Part shown: in pieces, positions 8,999-20,091 of the stretch
How positions within the stretch are numbered: position 1 is the stretch's first letter
Layout of the letters: the number at the start of each line of letters is the position of its first letter
Origin: Pyropia haitanensis
Taxonomy: Eukaryota > Rhodophyta > Bangiophyceae > Bangiales > Bangiaceae
Reading direction: 5' to 3'
Length of the DNA stretch: 64,000 nucleotides
Assembly (NCBI GenBank): GCA_008729055.1
Contig: SDUX01000002.1
Coordinates: forward strand, 3,623,874 to 3,687,873
Position numbers and translations under genes: made by a program
The notes under the pieces: model-generated
Told to the model about the DNA's origin: nothing
The model's input: only the letters and a program-made list of their open reading frames with translations
Databases searched by the model: none

Positions 8999-11864
8999 GA
9001 TGGGCTCGTCCGCGGTGGCCTCTGCGAAAGAGGGGGCCGGCCCCGGACGCGCGCGTCCCCTGCCACCGCGCACAGGGAGGACTATATTCGGGGGGGGTCG
9101 CGGCGGAACGCGGGAGGGAGAACGGGGAGGGGAGCGTGAAGGCTCGCAACTGGTGCGCGGAGGGGGGAGAATCAAGGAGATACCCCACCGGACGTTTCCC
9201 ACCGTCCCACCGAGGTGACCCGCAGCGTCCCAAATAGACACCGCACCGTCCCGCCCAGGCGACCACGGTGGCCACTCTCCGCGACACGCAGCCAGGGGTA
9301 AACAGACGACACCACGCACACAACTGACGCTGCTGGACGCGCCGAGAACCAAGACGCGGTCCGCTCTTGTACCCCCACGCCAAGGAGGGGGGACGGGGAC
9401 GGACGACCCCCCAGTCGAGCAGAGCGCGGCCGCGCTGGCAGTTCACCCCTGCCGGCACGGGGTGGGTGGGGGACGAGCGTTTCGTGCGGCAAGAGCGTTG
9501 CTTCGTCGGAAATCTCCACGTGGGAGCGTAGATGCGGGGACACTCCCGCCCCCCCCCCCCGGCCTCCGTCCATGTGGGAGGGGGGGGGGGGGGGGGACGC
9601 TCTCCGACGGTGTTGCCAGCGAAACGCATCTCGGTCCGTGATTTTTCCCACGGCCTGGTCACTGGTGGCGGATGGAACGGTGCACGTCCCCCAAATCCGA
9701 CTCGCCCCCTCAACACATGGCTTCATGGCCAGGCATGTGACCAGGTACACCAGGTGAGGGTGGAGATGTGGTCAGCCCCCGGTGTGGTGGTGGCCCAGGT
9801 CCAACCCCGGGAGCGTGTCGAGGCCGACGTCCCTCGTCTCTTCGCCACCATGTGGCACGCACACACGTTGAGCATTGTTGCCTCCCCCCCGAGACGCCGT
9901 GGGCGAATAGGGTTTGGCTTTTGCAACACAGCCACCCCCCGAGCGCGCTCCCCTCTCCAACGGGATGGAAGGGTGATGAGGGAGCGCGTGGCTCCGCACC
10001 GAGCAGACGCTGCGCCGCTGCTGCCACGGCGACACCGCCCTGCGCAGCACACGCCAACCGGGCGTGGGTGCGGTCTTGGGTGCGGTTGTGGGGGGGGGAG
10101 TCTGACAGCGGCGCGGGGGGGAGGCCGCCGCCCAGCGGGACAACAGGGACGCTGAGACCGAGGCGTGCGGCGGGATGGGTGACCGACACAAGGTCACCGC
10201 GGGCCGGGACCGCGGCCCGCCGCGGTCGAGATCGGGACCGCGGTGCCGCGCGGTGGGAACGAGGACCGCGGCCCGTCCCAGTCAAGATCTGAATCTCGGC
10301 CGGATCCTTGGTGTCGGAATTTTGCAGTACGTTGACACGAATCCGTGTGTAGTGGCCCCCCCGTAGGCAACATTTGTTGCTACCGCGGCGCTACAGACCG
10401 ACGCGGTGGCGACGGCATACATACTAAAATCCGCCCCCTTCATGGGCGGTCGGGTCCGCTGGCCCAGTTCCCGCGGTCGTCCTGCACCCGCTCTCATCAA
10501 TCAGGCGGCAGTTGAAAAGAAGATGTACCAGAGGGCGCGCACTGACACTCCCCCTCAGACACAAACCCTCAGTGGAACACTCCGGCAGTGGCGCCGTATT
10601 CATAGCCACGGGTTGGCGACGCGGGGGACCTGGCGGCTCTTCAATGCTCCGTCACCATCGTGGACGGCGCGGGTAGGGCCACCCACCCGCCACGACGGGC
10701 CGTCGACGCGACCAATACAACAGAGGTTTTGCCATAGCTCCCGTGCGCGCGCCCCCCACGCAAGACCCCGACTCACTCGCAGCGCGGTGTAGCGGGGGTG
10801 CGCGCCACACCCGTCCTCCCCCACTCCGTCTTCTCCTCTGGTGTACCGGTCGTCAATTGGTAGGCGACCGCCGCACCCGCTCTTTCTCCCCGCTCACACG
10901 CGATGCGTTGGCGGCATGCGTCGGCCCCCGCCCGAGCCGTCGACGCCACAGGGTTCTATTCCGAACGGTCGACAGCGCCTTGACACTGTCGCCGCCGCCC
11001 CTCTCTACTCATAGAACTCCTTTCCCGCCACATCCCCTTCTTTCCTTCCTTCTCCACGCGACAGTGGGACGGTGGGGGGACGATGGCTACACCTCGCAAC
11101 GTATTCCGTGAGGCCGGTTGTCGTGTTCCGAAGCGAGGGAGCGGAGCTTGGGCGTGGCGAGAGGTGGGGGGGCGGGGGGATGGCGCGCGGTGAGGGGAGT
11201 GGGGGATGGCGCGCCTCCACGGCCCGTGGCGGTGGGCGCACACGCCTGCCTGCTTTTTCTGTGTTTCGTGCCCGCGACGGCGGCCCAGCAGGTGCTGTGC
11301 CGGCGGCAGCCGCAGTCTGCCGCTCATCGTTACTGCGCGCCCCGCCACAACTGACTGCCGAAAAAAGCTATCGCGGTGTAGGTGCGAGCAGCGTGGGTGT
11401 ACTGCAGGCGAGGCCGCTGACCCCGCCGACTCACCCCCGCCCCCCCCAACCAGGCGCGCCTCCCGCGGCCACACTTGATGGGTTTGCGACCGTGAGTGTC
11501 CCCTGCGAGCCGACGGCACTGTCGGTGGTGTAGAAGTGGCCCGGCCGCTGCGGCGCGTCGCGGGTGGAAGCACCTTGCACAGCTCCCACCCCCGCCTGGC
11601 AGTGGCGGCCGCGGGGGCAGGAACCGTGACACAATGGTCGACGACAGCCGCCACTCATCCCCCGCGGTCGCCCACCGCGGCCACCCGTTGACGGCGGTCG
11701 CCTACCGCGGCCGCCCGTCGACAGCGACCGCGGGGCAGAGGCTGGTGCTACGGCCGCGGACAGGGTCCGTTCACCGCCCCGTGGCCGCGCACCACAGCAC
11801 CCGATCGACGGGTACCCAACAAGTCTCCCCCCAAAAAAGATGCGCCAACCGCGCTACTCGCACT
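8999..11864. other. Gene-free region with small tandem and inverted repeats
   Basis: No recognisable gene in 2.9 kb. Next to the RING start (9060-9180) the plus strand is G-rich, i.e. a C-rich leader for the minus-strand gene. Further on there are repeated GGACCGCGGCCCG elements near 10205 and 10261, a lower-GC patch at 10310-10430, and a perfect-length 30-bp tandem pair at 11666-11725. Open frames are of Arg/Pro-rich shadow type. Confidence 0.5.
11666..11725. repeat. Two 30-bp tandem repeats
   Basis: GGTCGCCCACCGCGGCCACC... (11666-11695) is followed directly by GGTCGCCTACCGCGGCCGCC... (11696-11725). The units differ at only a few positions. Confidence 0.85.
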
Positions 11865-12796
11865 TCAGCCCCCCACGGGGACGGCCAAACCTCCCCCCCC
11901 CCCCCCCCCCCCCACGGCAGTCACGCCCAGCACCACCGCCACGACCGCCACTCCCCCCACCGCCGGCGATGCGGCGACCGCGGCCCAGCCGTAGCACCCC
12001 GCCACCGACGTCGTCCACCCCCACACCCACCACCCCGCCGCCGCCACCGCCACGGCGCGCGCTGGCAGCGGCGTCGACGGCCGCCGGGCCAACGCCCATC
12101 CCAGCGGCACCAGCACCCGCCACAGGATGCCGAGCAGCAGGAACTGCCCGTCGGCGGTGGGGCCGTCCACCGGCGGGCCCGCGCCGCCGCCGCCGCCGCC
12201 GCCACCGCCGGCCGCCACAAAACGCGTCGCGGTGAGCGTGCTGCCCGCCGGCACGTGCAGCGTCGCGGCGCGCACGAGCGGCAAGCCCGGGATGAGGAGC
12301 ACGGCGGCGGCGGCCGCGGCAGCCGCCGCGGCCGCCACCACCGCCGGCGGCACGCCGGGCTGTCGTGCCGCGCCAACGGCAAGCGCCACCAGCACCACCA
12401 CCGCCTCGGCAGAGAGGATGGGAAAGAGCGTCGCCACGTCCGAGGTGCCGACGACCGCGTGGGCCGCGGCGGCCGTGGCCGCCGCCGCGCGGCGGGCGAG
12501 TGCCCAGGCGCGGGCGGCGGCGGGCTCGGGGGTGGTGTCCCAGCCGGCCGCGCCCGCCGCGCCAACGAGCACGGTCTCGTCCAGCAGGGCCACCGCACAC
12601 GCATCGCCGTCGCGGTCGCGGTCGCCGCCACGGTCACCGTCGGCGAGGCGGCACACGCGCAGCTGCACCCCCGCGGTGGCCCAAGAGCGGGGCACCCCCC
12701 GCAGCCGCGGCGGCGCGGCGACGACCAGCACCGTCCGCGGTGGGCCCGTGGCCACGCCCAGGCGCGCACCCCCGAGCCACACCCCGTAGCGGCGGT

Positions 12797-12829
<33 letters not shown>

Positions 12830-13568
12830 CGGCCGCCGCGCCGCCCACGTCTCCACGGCCGTCGCCCACAAAGACCATAAAGCGCACGCCCGCAGGGAGG
12901 CCCACCACCGCCACCCCACCCGCCACCCGTGGCGCCAGCAGGAGCACCACCTCGGGCGCGGGCGCCGCGTGCGCGTCCGACACGGGCCGCGCGGCGGCGG
13001 TCAAGGCCGCGACCGAGGTGGTGGCCCACGCGAGCCCCGGCCGCCCGCCCGCCGCGCCCGCCGCCCACACCCCAAACACCCGCACCGCCGGCGCCGCCCG
13101 CCCGAGCAGCACCGCCGGCAGCTGCAGGTGGGCCACCCCCGACGGCGCGAGGGCGGTGGTCAGCCCGCCCCGCGCGGCGCCGTGCAGGTCGTGCAGGTGG
13201 CCACACACGTACGCGACGGTCGACGGCGCGGCCTGCACCGCCGCGACGAGCGCGCCGTGGCTGCCCCGCCCGCCCGACCAGCCGCGGGCGGCGGCGGCGT
13301 GCCACGCGGGCGCCGTCGCGACCGTGCCGAGCGGGTAGTGCGACAGCACCACCGTGGGCGGTGGCGCGCCGCCGCCGTCGCCACCACGGTCGCCGCCCAG
13401 CGCCGCGGTGAGCGCGTCCACGTCGTCGGCGGTGACGGTGCCAAAAAAGTTGAGCGGCCGCCGCGCCCCCGCCGGCCGCTGCGTCGCGTCGAGCCGCACA
13501 AACCGCAGCGGCGGCCCGCCGCCGCCCGCCGCCGCCGCCACGGTCGTCACCACCACCCCCCGTCGGCG

Positions 13569-13611
<43 letters not shown>

Positions 13612-13879
13612 GCGGCGGCCGCGGCGGGGACGGCCCCCCCCGGGGGAACCCCAAACGTGTCGTGGTTGCCGGCCGTCCGCACGACGGCCGTGTCCGTCGC
13701 CGCCGCCGCGGCGAGCGCGGCGCGCACGGCGGCCGCCTCGGCCGGGAGGACGGCCGACGCGCGGCGCAGCAGCCGGCGGCCGAGGCGGACCGCCAGGCGC
13801 TCCCCCGCCTCCCCGCTGGGCCGACCCGCGCGCCCAGCACCGGACGGCAGAGGTGGTGACGACGGCGGAGGTGGTGACG

Positions 13880-13940
<61 letters not shown>

Positions 13941-14327
13941 GGGGGACGGGTACCCCAGCGGCGCCGCCGCGACCGCGTTGACCTCGTCGCCCGTGACGGC
14001 AAGCGCGGCGGGCATCACCGCCGGGAGGCCGTCGCGGACGAGCGCAGCCAGGGAGGCCACCGACGCCCAGCCATCCAGTGCGGACGCGTGGATGTCAGTG
14101 ACGTGCACAAAGGTGGTGACGCCGCCGACGGGCGCCGCCGGCGGCGCGCGGGCGGCGGCGTCCGCCGCACGGCTTAGCAGCGCCGCATGGCGGAGGCCGC
14201 CAAAGAGCAGCACCGGCGGTAGCCAGGCGACCGCGTAGATGATACAGAGGAGAAGGATGGAGCGCAGGGAAGAGGTTATGGGGTTGGGAGGAGCAGGGGA
14301 CCAGGGGGGGCGCGCGCGGCGAAGCAT
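11865..14327 (-). CDS. TMEM62-like transmembrane metallophosphoesterase
   Basis: Calcineurin-like phosphoesterase anchored in a membrane. After an N-terminal hydrophobic segment (residues about 22-45) the metal-binding motifs appear in order: VTDIH (D at about 78), TGDEV (112-115), GNHDTFG, LSHYPLG and CGHLHDLHG. The segment DATQRPAGARRPLNFFG is diagnostic for the TMEM62 group rather than for generic phosphatases. The second half is hydrophobic with several probable membrane helices. A long Pro/Gly insert lies between TGD and GNHD, as low-complexity inserts do in other proteins here. The ATG at 14327 is clear. The C-terminus runs into the C-run at 11888-11912 (G-run on the coding strand), so the last 20 residues and the stop are uncertain. 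Catalytic activity on a particular substrate is unknown even for the animal homologues. Confidence 0.83.
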
Positions 14328-14597
14328 GGTCTCGCGTGGTCTCGCTGTCTAAGGGGACACACAAAGGACGTGGCCAAGACGCAGTGGCAGTCGAGCAAAC
14401 CCCGAGCGGTGCTGTCATTGCGTATTCCAAATTTCAGCGGTCAAAGCGTTCGGAACGGAAGCATTTGTTCATCGAACATTGACCAAAAATATTTTATTAC
14501 GATCTCGGAAGTACATCACGCCACATGGGAATTTCATTATGTCTAGATAGAATCTCGACCGAGAACCAGTTCGCTTTGTCCTCTTCACAGAACAGCA
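14328..14597. promoter_or_regulatory. Lower-GC divergent intergenic segment
   Basis: A 270-bp segment between the minus-strand TMEM62-like start and the plus-strand TIG fragment. About 14400-14600 is distinctly AT-rich compared with its surroundings and holds an AATATTTTATTA patch. It could be a shared promoter or a relic; no specific site can be supported. Confidence 0.35.
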
Positions 14598-14994
14598 TTG
14601 CTGTGTGAGGGTGCGCCTGACACCGCGACCGGCGCCTTCATCGCGCCGCAGCCCCAAAAGAACAAGGTCATCATCTACGAGCTCGTCCACCCGGCACCGG
14701 CGGCCGGCGCGGCGCCATCGGTGACGGCGGTGGTACCCCACCGGGGCCCCGCCGGCGGCGGCAACACGGTCACGATTGGGGGCACGGGCTTTGGCACCGC
14801 CCCGACCGCGACGCTCGGCGGCGCGGCGTGTACGGGCGTCCAGGACGTGGCGGCCGACGGGACGAGCGTCCGCTGCACCGCGCCGGCGGCCACGCCGGGC
14901 GGGCTCGTCCCGGCGGTCGTCACCCGGGGGGGGGACGGGATGGCCAGCGGCGCCACGCCGGGCGGGGGGGGACTACTGGTACATGATGGTCTAA
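14598..14994 (+). CDS. IPT/TIG-domain protein fragment
   Basis: About 130 residues with one immunoglobulin-like IPT/TIG domain: VTAVVPHRGPAGGGNTVTI, then GTGFGTAPTATLGGAAC and a C-terminal CTAPAATPGG strand, with the paired Cys typical of extracellular TIG domains. A one-base correction in the 8-G run at 14964-14971 turns the end into GGDYWYMMV followed by a stop at 14994, which is a more natural end than the Gly-rich read-through. There is no ATG, signal peptide or other domain upstream: the open frame begins with non-ATG codons right after the AT-rich patch. It is therefore either the last exon of a gene whose earlier exons I cannot see or a 5'-truncated remnant. Confidence 0.5.
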
Positions 14995-15595
14995 CTGGTC
15001 GGCGGCGGTCGTGGGGGGCGGGGGGGGTGGGGGGGGGGGAGACGGACACGCGGGCACAGGTGTGGGGAACCGTGGGGGGGGGGGGGGGGTGTGACCGCGC
15101 GCGGGTGGGCAGAGGCAGGGGAGGGACATGCCGGGACGGCGCTGGCGGGTGCGCTCTGTACCTTTTTTTTTTTTTGACGCCCTTCGTCGGCCGCGGCCGC
15201 CGCGGGTGCCTGCCTTTCTACCTCTTGCCCCGCTGACTGGGGCGGCGCGCCGCACAAGGCGGGTGTGTGCTGGGGGGTGGGGGTGGGGAGTTGCCGGCAT
15301 CAACAAACGGATGGGGTGGGGGGGAGGCGGGTACCGCTCTGCGCCAACCCGTCTCTTCCCCTGTCGACTGGCGCGCGCTGGCGGCGCCGCGGGGGACCCC
15401 GCCGCGGCGCCCGCCCGCGGCGCGCGCGCCGCGACGGCGGCCGGCCGGCACGGCCGCGCCGCGCCCGCCGTCGCGCGTCCATAGCAGCGGCGCGCCGGTG
15501 TGTGGCGGCGGTCGGCACGGGGGAACACAACGTGCGCGCCGCGCGCGTTGGTGGTCACGGCGTGCGGGGAAGGGGCGAGGGTGAAAGGGAGGGAG

Positions 15596-15641
<46 letters not shown>

Positions 15642-16023
15642 CAACGCCAGACGGAAATTTCGCTGCGCGAGCGCCCGGCCCAGTCCCTCTGTGCATCGCG
15701 GCACGCGGGTGCCGCTGCGAGGGGGGCGGCGCGCCCGTGCTGCGCGCGGCCGCCAACGCCCCCGCCGGCCGCTCGCCACCCCGCTCTACTTTTTCGCGGA
15801 CCGCCGGCCGCCCCGACTCGACACCGCCCGCGGTCACCCTCCTCGTCCTCACTCGCAGCAGGTGCAGTTCACGTGCCCGTTTCTGTTTCTCACCCGAGAG
15901 CTTTCTGCCCCCCCCCCCCTCCCCGTCCCTATCCCCGCCCCTTCTTTCCTCTCCGTCTCCCACCCGCTCCACCCCCCCCCCCCCCCCTCCGCCGCCAGGA
16001 CACGTCCAAGGCGCGGGCGCACC
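14995..16023. other. Gene-free region with long poly-A tract
   Basis: No gene seen. G-rich immediately after the TIG fragment, a T run at about 15162-15174, the 44-base A run at 15596-15639, then a C/T-rich leader (15900-15995) before the ATG at 16024. Confidence 0.5.
15596..15639. repeat. Poly-A tract (44 bp)
   Basis: An uninterrupted A run in otherwise about 75% GC sequence, preceded by purine-rich GGGTGAAAGGGAGGGAG. The flanks show no visible target duplication. Confidence 0.95.
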
Positions 16024-16685
16024 ATGGCAGCCGCCCCCGTCGACTGGACCCCCCCCCCCGCCGTGGCGGCGTCGCCGGCTTTGTCGACGTCCTCCTCGGC
16101 CCCGGCGCGACCGCCGCCGAAGCCGCCGTCGCCCTCCTCCCCGCCGCCGCCGCCGCCGCCGTGATTGTCGACGCTGGCGCCACCCGCTACGGCTGGACGG
16201 GCGTGCAGACCGCCCTCGGCGGGTTCCTCGCGTTTGACATTGTGGGGGGGGCGGTCGCCAACGCGACGACGCCGGCCAAGCGGTACTATCACGGGCGGCC
16301 GGGCGCGACGGGGGGTACCCGCTTGGCGTTTGTCGCGGCGCACGGCGTGCACGTGGCGGCGGTGGCGGCCGCGTGGGGCGGCGGCCGCGGCGGCCGGCTG
16401 TCGCCAGCCGCCGCGGCGGGGGTGTACGGGGCGCTCCTCGCCGCCGCGGCGGCGGTGGTGGGCGTGCCGCGGCGGCTGCAGCGGCCGGTGGCGGTCGTCG
16501 CGGTCGTCGCGGCGGTGTTGGTCGCGACCACCGAGGGGGGGCCCGCGCAGATGCCCCGGGGGATGGGCTGGTTCCTGCCGACGCTCGCGCTCAAGCTGCT
16601 CGTCGGGCACCTCGTGACGGAGGAGCCGTACGTGGGCGAGCCGCCGGAGGGGGCGGGGGGGGGGGCGGGGGGGAAGGACGAGTGA
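16024..16685 (+). CDS. Polytopic membrane protein resembling uncharacterised bacterial proteins
   Basis: About 220 residues, mostly hydrophobic, with five or six probable membrane helices. Conserved-looking features are GWTGVQTALGGFLAFDIVGGA followed by NATTPAKRYYH, a second motif AAHGVHVAAVAA, and a final GMGWFLPTLALKLLVGHLV. I recall uncharacterised bacterial membrane proteins with a FDxxGGxxxNAT...K+WYH pattern; I have no name or function for them, and the likeness is from memory. The ATG at 16024 (MAAAPVDWTPPP) lies in another frame; the C run at about 16050-16060 needs a one-base correction to join it to the membrane part. The stop is at 16685 after a Gly/Glu-rich tail, and the G-rich 3' flank fits. 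No plastid or signal peptide is obvious. Confidence 0.6.
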
Positions 16686-18147
16686 GGGTGCAAGGGAGGA
16701 GGGCTGACGGGGTGGGGGCGGAGAGGGGGGGGAGTGCGTGCGCGTGCGTGTGCTGGGGGGGGGGTGGAACGGGGCGGCGGCAGCCGCCCAGCCGCGGCGG
16801 CTTGGCGCGTGGGGCTGTCCGATACCGCGGCTTTGCGGGAATGTACCCCGTGTCCCTGGCGCGGCACGCGTGTGTCCATGCCAGGCTGCGCCCGTCCCGC
16901 CTTGCAGCTGGCCACCTCTTGGCCGACGTGTAGACGATGCGGGTGCCGCCTGCGGTCACAGGCAGGGGCCGCCGTGGGAGTGGGGCGGCCGCGCGCCGCT
17001 CCCTCGGCGGCGGCGGCGGCACAAAAAGGGCGGGAGGCGTGCACGGCGGACCGTACAGCAGCACCCCTACCCTAACCCTCCGACCGAGGGTGTGTCCACA
17101 GCGCCATCCCCTACTTTGAACGACCGTCAACCGCGCAGCGGCGCACCGCTGGGGTGAGGCAGCCACCCAAGGAAAGAGGGGGGCGGACCAGCCGCGGAGA
17201 GTTGCGGACAGAGGGGCGGCGGCGCCGACACTGCCGACGCGCCACGCCACTGCCAATCCCGCCGTCACCCGACGCTGCCCACCACCCGCACACGACAGCG
17301 ACGGCGGCGGCGGCGGCGGTGGTGGCCATGGTGGCGGCCGCGGCGGCGGCAATGGCGGCAGCGGCAGGCCGGTGCGGGTGGCTCGGGGCGGGGCGGGAGG
17401 CTCGGGGCTGGGTCGGCCGGCCGTCGGGCGGCGGGCCGGCGCTTCCCGTCACGGCGCCCTCGCCACCACCCCCCCCCTCTGCGCTTTCGCGACGACGTGG
17501 GCGGCAGCGGCCGCGCCGGCCCGCCGGCCGCGACGTGTGCCGGCGGGAGCGTGGCGGCCCCACCGGCCTCGCGCACCATCCGCGTCGGCGGGACCCGCCC
17601 AATCACCGGCCAAACCCCAGACGTTCCAAACCAGACACCGCCAGCACACGGCGGTCCGCCGTCGGCGGCCCGCCAGCGGCCGCGGGGACGGCGCGGCCGC
17701 CGTCTGTCTGTGGGAGGGGACGTTTCCAACGGCGCCGCCGCGGTGGGCCGTCGGGAATGCCCAGCTGGCGCCGCCACGCATCGTGCAGCGCAGGGGCGCC
17801 AGCCTTCCCTCTCCCCATTTGGCGGCCCCGTCAAACGTGCTGTCGACGTCACCCCCCTGTCTCCTGGCCTGCGGTCATCCCGTCGGCTCCCGCCCCCCCC
17901 GTCTCCTCGCTCGCCTTCATCCCGTCGGCCCCTTCACGACACGGCGCGAGCGCCCACAGACTGACACTAGGCGGCCGCAGCACCCCCCCCCCCCCCACCC
18001 CCCACCCCCCCGCTCACCCCCGTGGTTTTGTTCCCCCCGCCGCGACCCCCCCCCCGCCCCCCGCACTCGTTGCTACCCCCTCGCCGCACCACACCTCCGC
18101 GATCCGCCCCGCGCCGCGGCCGTCTCCCCCGCTCGTGGCTTGCCGGC
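16686..18147. other. Gene-free region
   Basis: No recognisable gene. It begins with the G-rich tail of the membrane-protein gene. It has a short CCCTAACCC-like patch at 17063-17081 and GCG triplet repeats at 17295-17365. It ends in a C-rich leader (17985-18060) upstream of the next ATG. Confidence 0.5.
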
Positions 18148-18225
18148 ATGGCGCGGCGCCCGTCGTTGGGGCGGCGGCCGCCCCGGCGCCGCGCCGCGCC
18201 ATGGATGTCGGTCAGGGCCTCGGCC

Positions 18226-18260
<35 letters not shown>

Positions 18261-20091
18261 TGCGGTGCTGGGGATGATGGTGCTCGCCGCGGCGGCGCAG
18301 GCGCCCGCCAGATGTCCGTGCACCGCGACCGATATGGGAATCCAGTTCTACTATCGAAACTTGCGGGTGTTCTTGGTAGGTGCCCGCTGTCTGGGGAGGG
18401 GTGGCCCGAGCGGGGGGGGGGACAGAGGGGACGGCAACGGGGGGGAAGGGGGTGGGGACGCGTCGGTGACCGAGGGGGGTGAACGCTGCCAGACGTCCTA
18501 GGGGACGGCTGCCTTGGGCGGGGGAGCCAGGAACTCACGCTCGGGTCCTGTTTCCTCGTGCCCAGCCGCCCTCCCGTGCTCCCTGTTGACGCGTCCGCTT
18601 CGCCGACCCCCCCATCCCCCTTTTTGTTTTCCCCCTCCCGCCAACCGCGCCGCTCAGGGGAGCACCCTGCTCTGGGAACTGCCCGTCAACAACACCAACG
18701 TCACGCACGCCCGCCCGTCGGTCGTCATCCCCGCGGGCACGCGCATCGGCTTTACCGGCTGGCGGGACACCGCCCCCGACACGCACGCGCTGGCGGTGCG
18801 GGTCAACTGGGCGGCGGACCCCGCGGGCACCCCCCCCGGCGCGCCGCTGCTATCGTCCACCGACTGGGAGGTGGCGCGCGTGTCCGAGGCGTTTGCGACC
18901 ACGTTTGCCGTCGACGCGGCGCCCGCGTCGTGGGAGCGCGCCATCAACGTGAGCGGCGCCGTGTCGGCCGAGGCCAAGCGGTTCGCCCCCCCGGGCGCGC
19001 TGCACGTGGCGGCGGCGGAGCCCGAGGCGGACCCCAACGCCAAGTACTGGGTCGCGTTCCGCTCGCCGCCCACCCCCGCGGGCGGCGCGTGCTCCTCGGC
19101 GGTGGCCGCCGCGGCCGACGGCGGCTCGTCACTGTCGACAGGCGCCGCGGCGGGCATTGGCGTCGTCGCGGTGGGGGTGGCGGGCGCCCTCATTGGGGGG
19201 GTGGTGTGGGCGCTCAGCGTGCGGCGGCGGCGCCGGGCGCGCGCGGAGGACGAGTCGGAGGATGGGTGGCCGGCCAAGGCCGCCGCCGGTGAGGGGGGGG
19301 GGCGCGGCGGCGACGGCGGTGGCGCCGGCGGCAGGGGGTTGAGCGTGGGGGACCCGCCGGCCGCTGCTGCGGCCGGCCAGCCGGTAATCCCGGCGGGCAG
19401 CGAGGGGCAGGGCGGTGCGGGCGGCGGCGGTGGTTCGGGCGTCGGCGCTTCGCCGGCGGCGGGCGCCGTCAGCCCGCCGTCGGGTGCGCACTGGGCTGGC
19501 GGCGGCCCATACTCGTCTGTCGGGCCCCCGTCGGTGGCAACGTCGGCGACCTCGCCCACAGACACCCGCTCCTCGTCCGAGTACATCCGCGCCCAAGCGG
19601 TGGCCGCGCAGTCGCTCGAGGCGGACGTGGCCGCCGCCGCCCAGGCGCTCTACGACGACACGGTGCGGGCCGCCGCGGTCGGCAGCGGCAGCGGCGGCAG
19701 CGTCGGTGGGATTGGCGGCAGCGGCAGCGGCATCGGCGGCAGCGGCGGCGTCGGCGGCAGCGGCGGTGGCATCAGCGGCGGCAGCGGCGGTGGCGTGGCG
19801 CCCCCCGAACTGACCGTGACCGCCTCGTCTGGGGACGCGGGCACGCTCGGCACGGGGTCGCTGCTGACGGGCAGCCTCGTGTCGTCGGTGGAGTTTTCCG
19901 CCCTCGCGTCGCCGCCGGTGGAGCTGCCGCCGCTGGTGGTGCCGCCGCCGGTGGAGCGGCCCGCGACGGCGTCGCCTCGGAAGGTCAAGGGGGGGGCGGG
20001 GGGGGGGGGGGGCGACGACGACGGGCTGTCCCCACCTCCGCTGCCGCCGTCGCTCTTGACGCCCCTTCCATCCCCGGGCATGGGGCGTTGA
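18148..20091 (+). CDS. Type I membrane protein, one intron, unknown function
   Basis: Joined exons 18148-18375 and 18658-20091 give 553 residues. The intron of 282 nt starts GTAGGT and ends CTCAG after a T/C-rich tract; it is phase 0. The product has an Arg-rich start followed by a long hydrophobic Ala-rich stretch (signal peptide), then an ectodomain of about 190 residues with NNTNVTH and NVSG glycosylation sequons and FTGWRDTAPDTHALAVRVNW. One membrane helix follows at about 240-264 (GIGVVAVGVAGALIGGVVW), closed by an RRRRRAR stop-transfer. The cytoplasmic tail is about 290 residues of Gly/Ser repeats (GGSGSGIGG type) and Pro-rich sequence. I do not recognise the ectodomain. Topology suggests a cell-surface or secretory-pathway receptor-like protein; function unknown. 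Confidence 0.72.

Noticed and set aside
11496..13859. 787-codon plus-strand open frame opposite the TMEM62-like gene
   Set aside because: It is Arg/His/Pro-rich with no domain, while the opposite strand has the complete set of phosphoesterase motifs.
15140..15640. SINE or processed pseudogene ending in the A44 tract
   Set aside because: No Pol III boxes, no coding remnant and no target-site duplication; no similarity to the sequence before the other A tract.
17063..17081. CCCTAACCC telomere-like sequence
   Set aside because: Barely two units, surrounded by unique sequence; chance in C-rich DNA.
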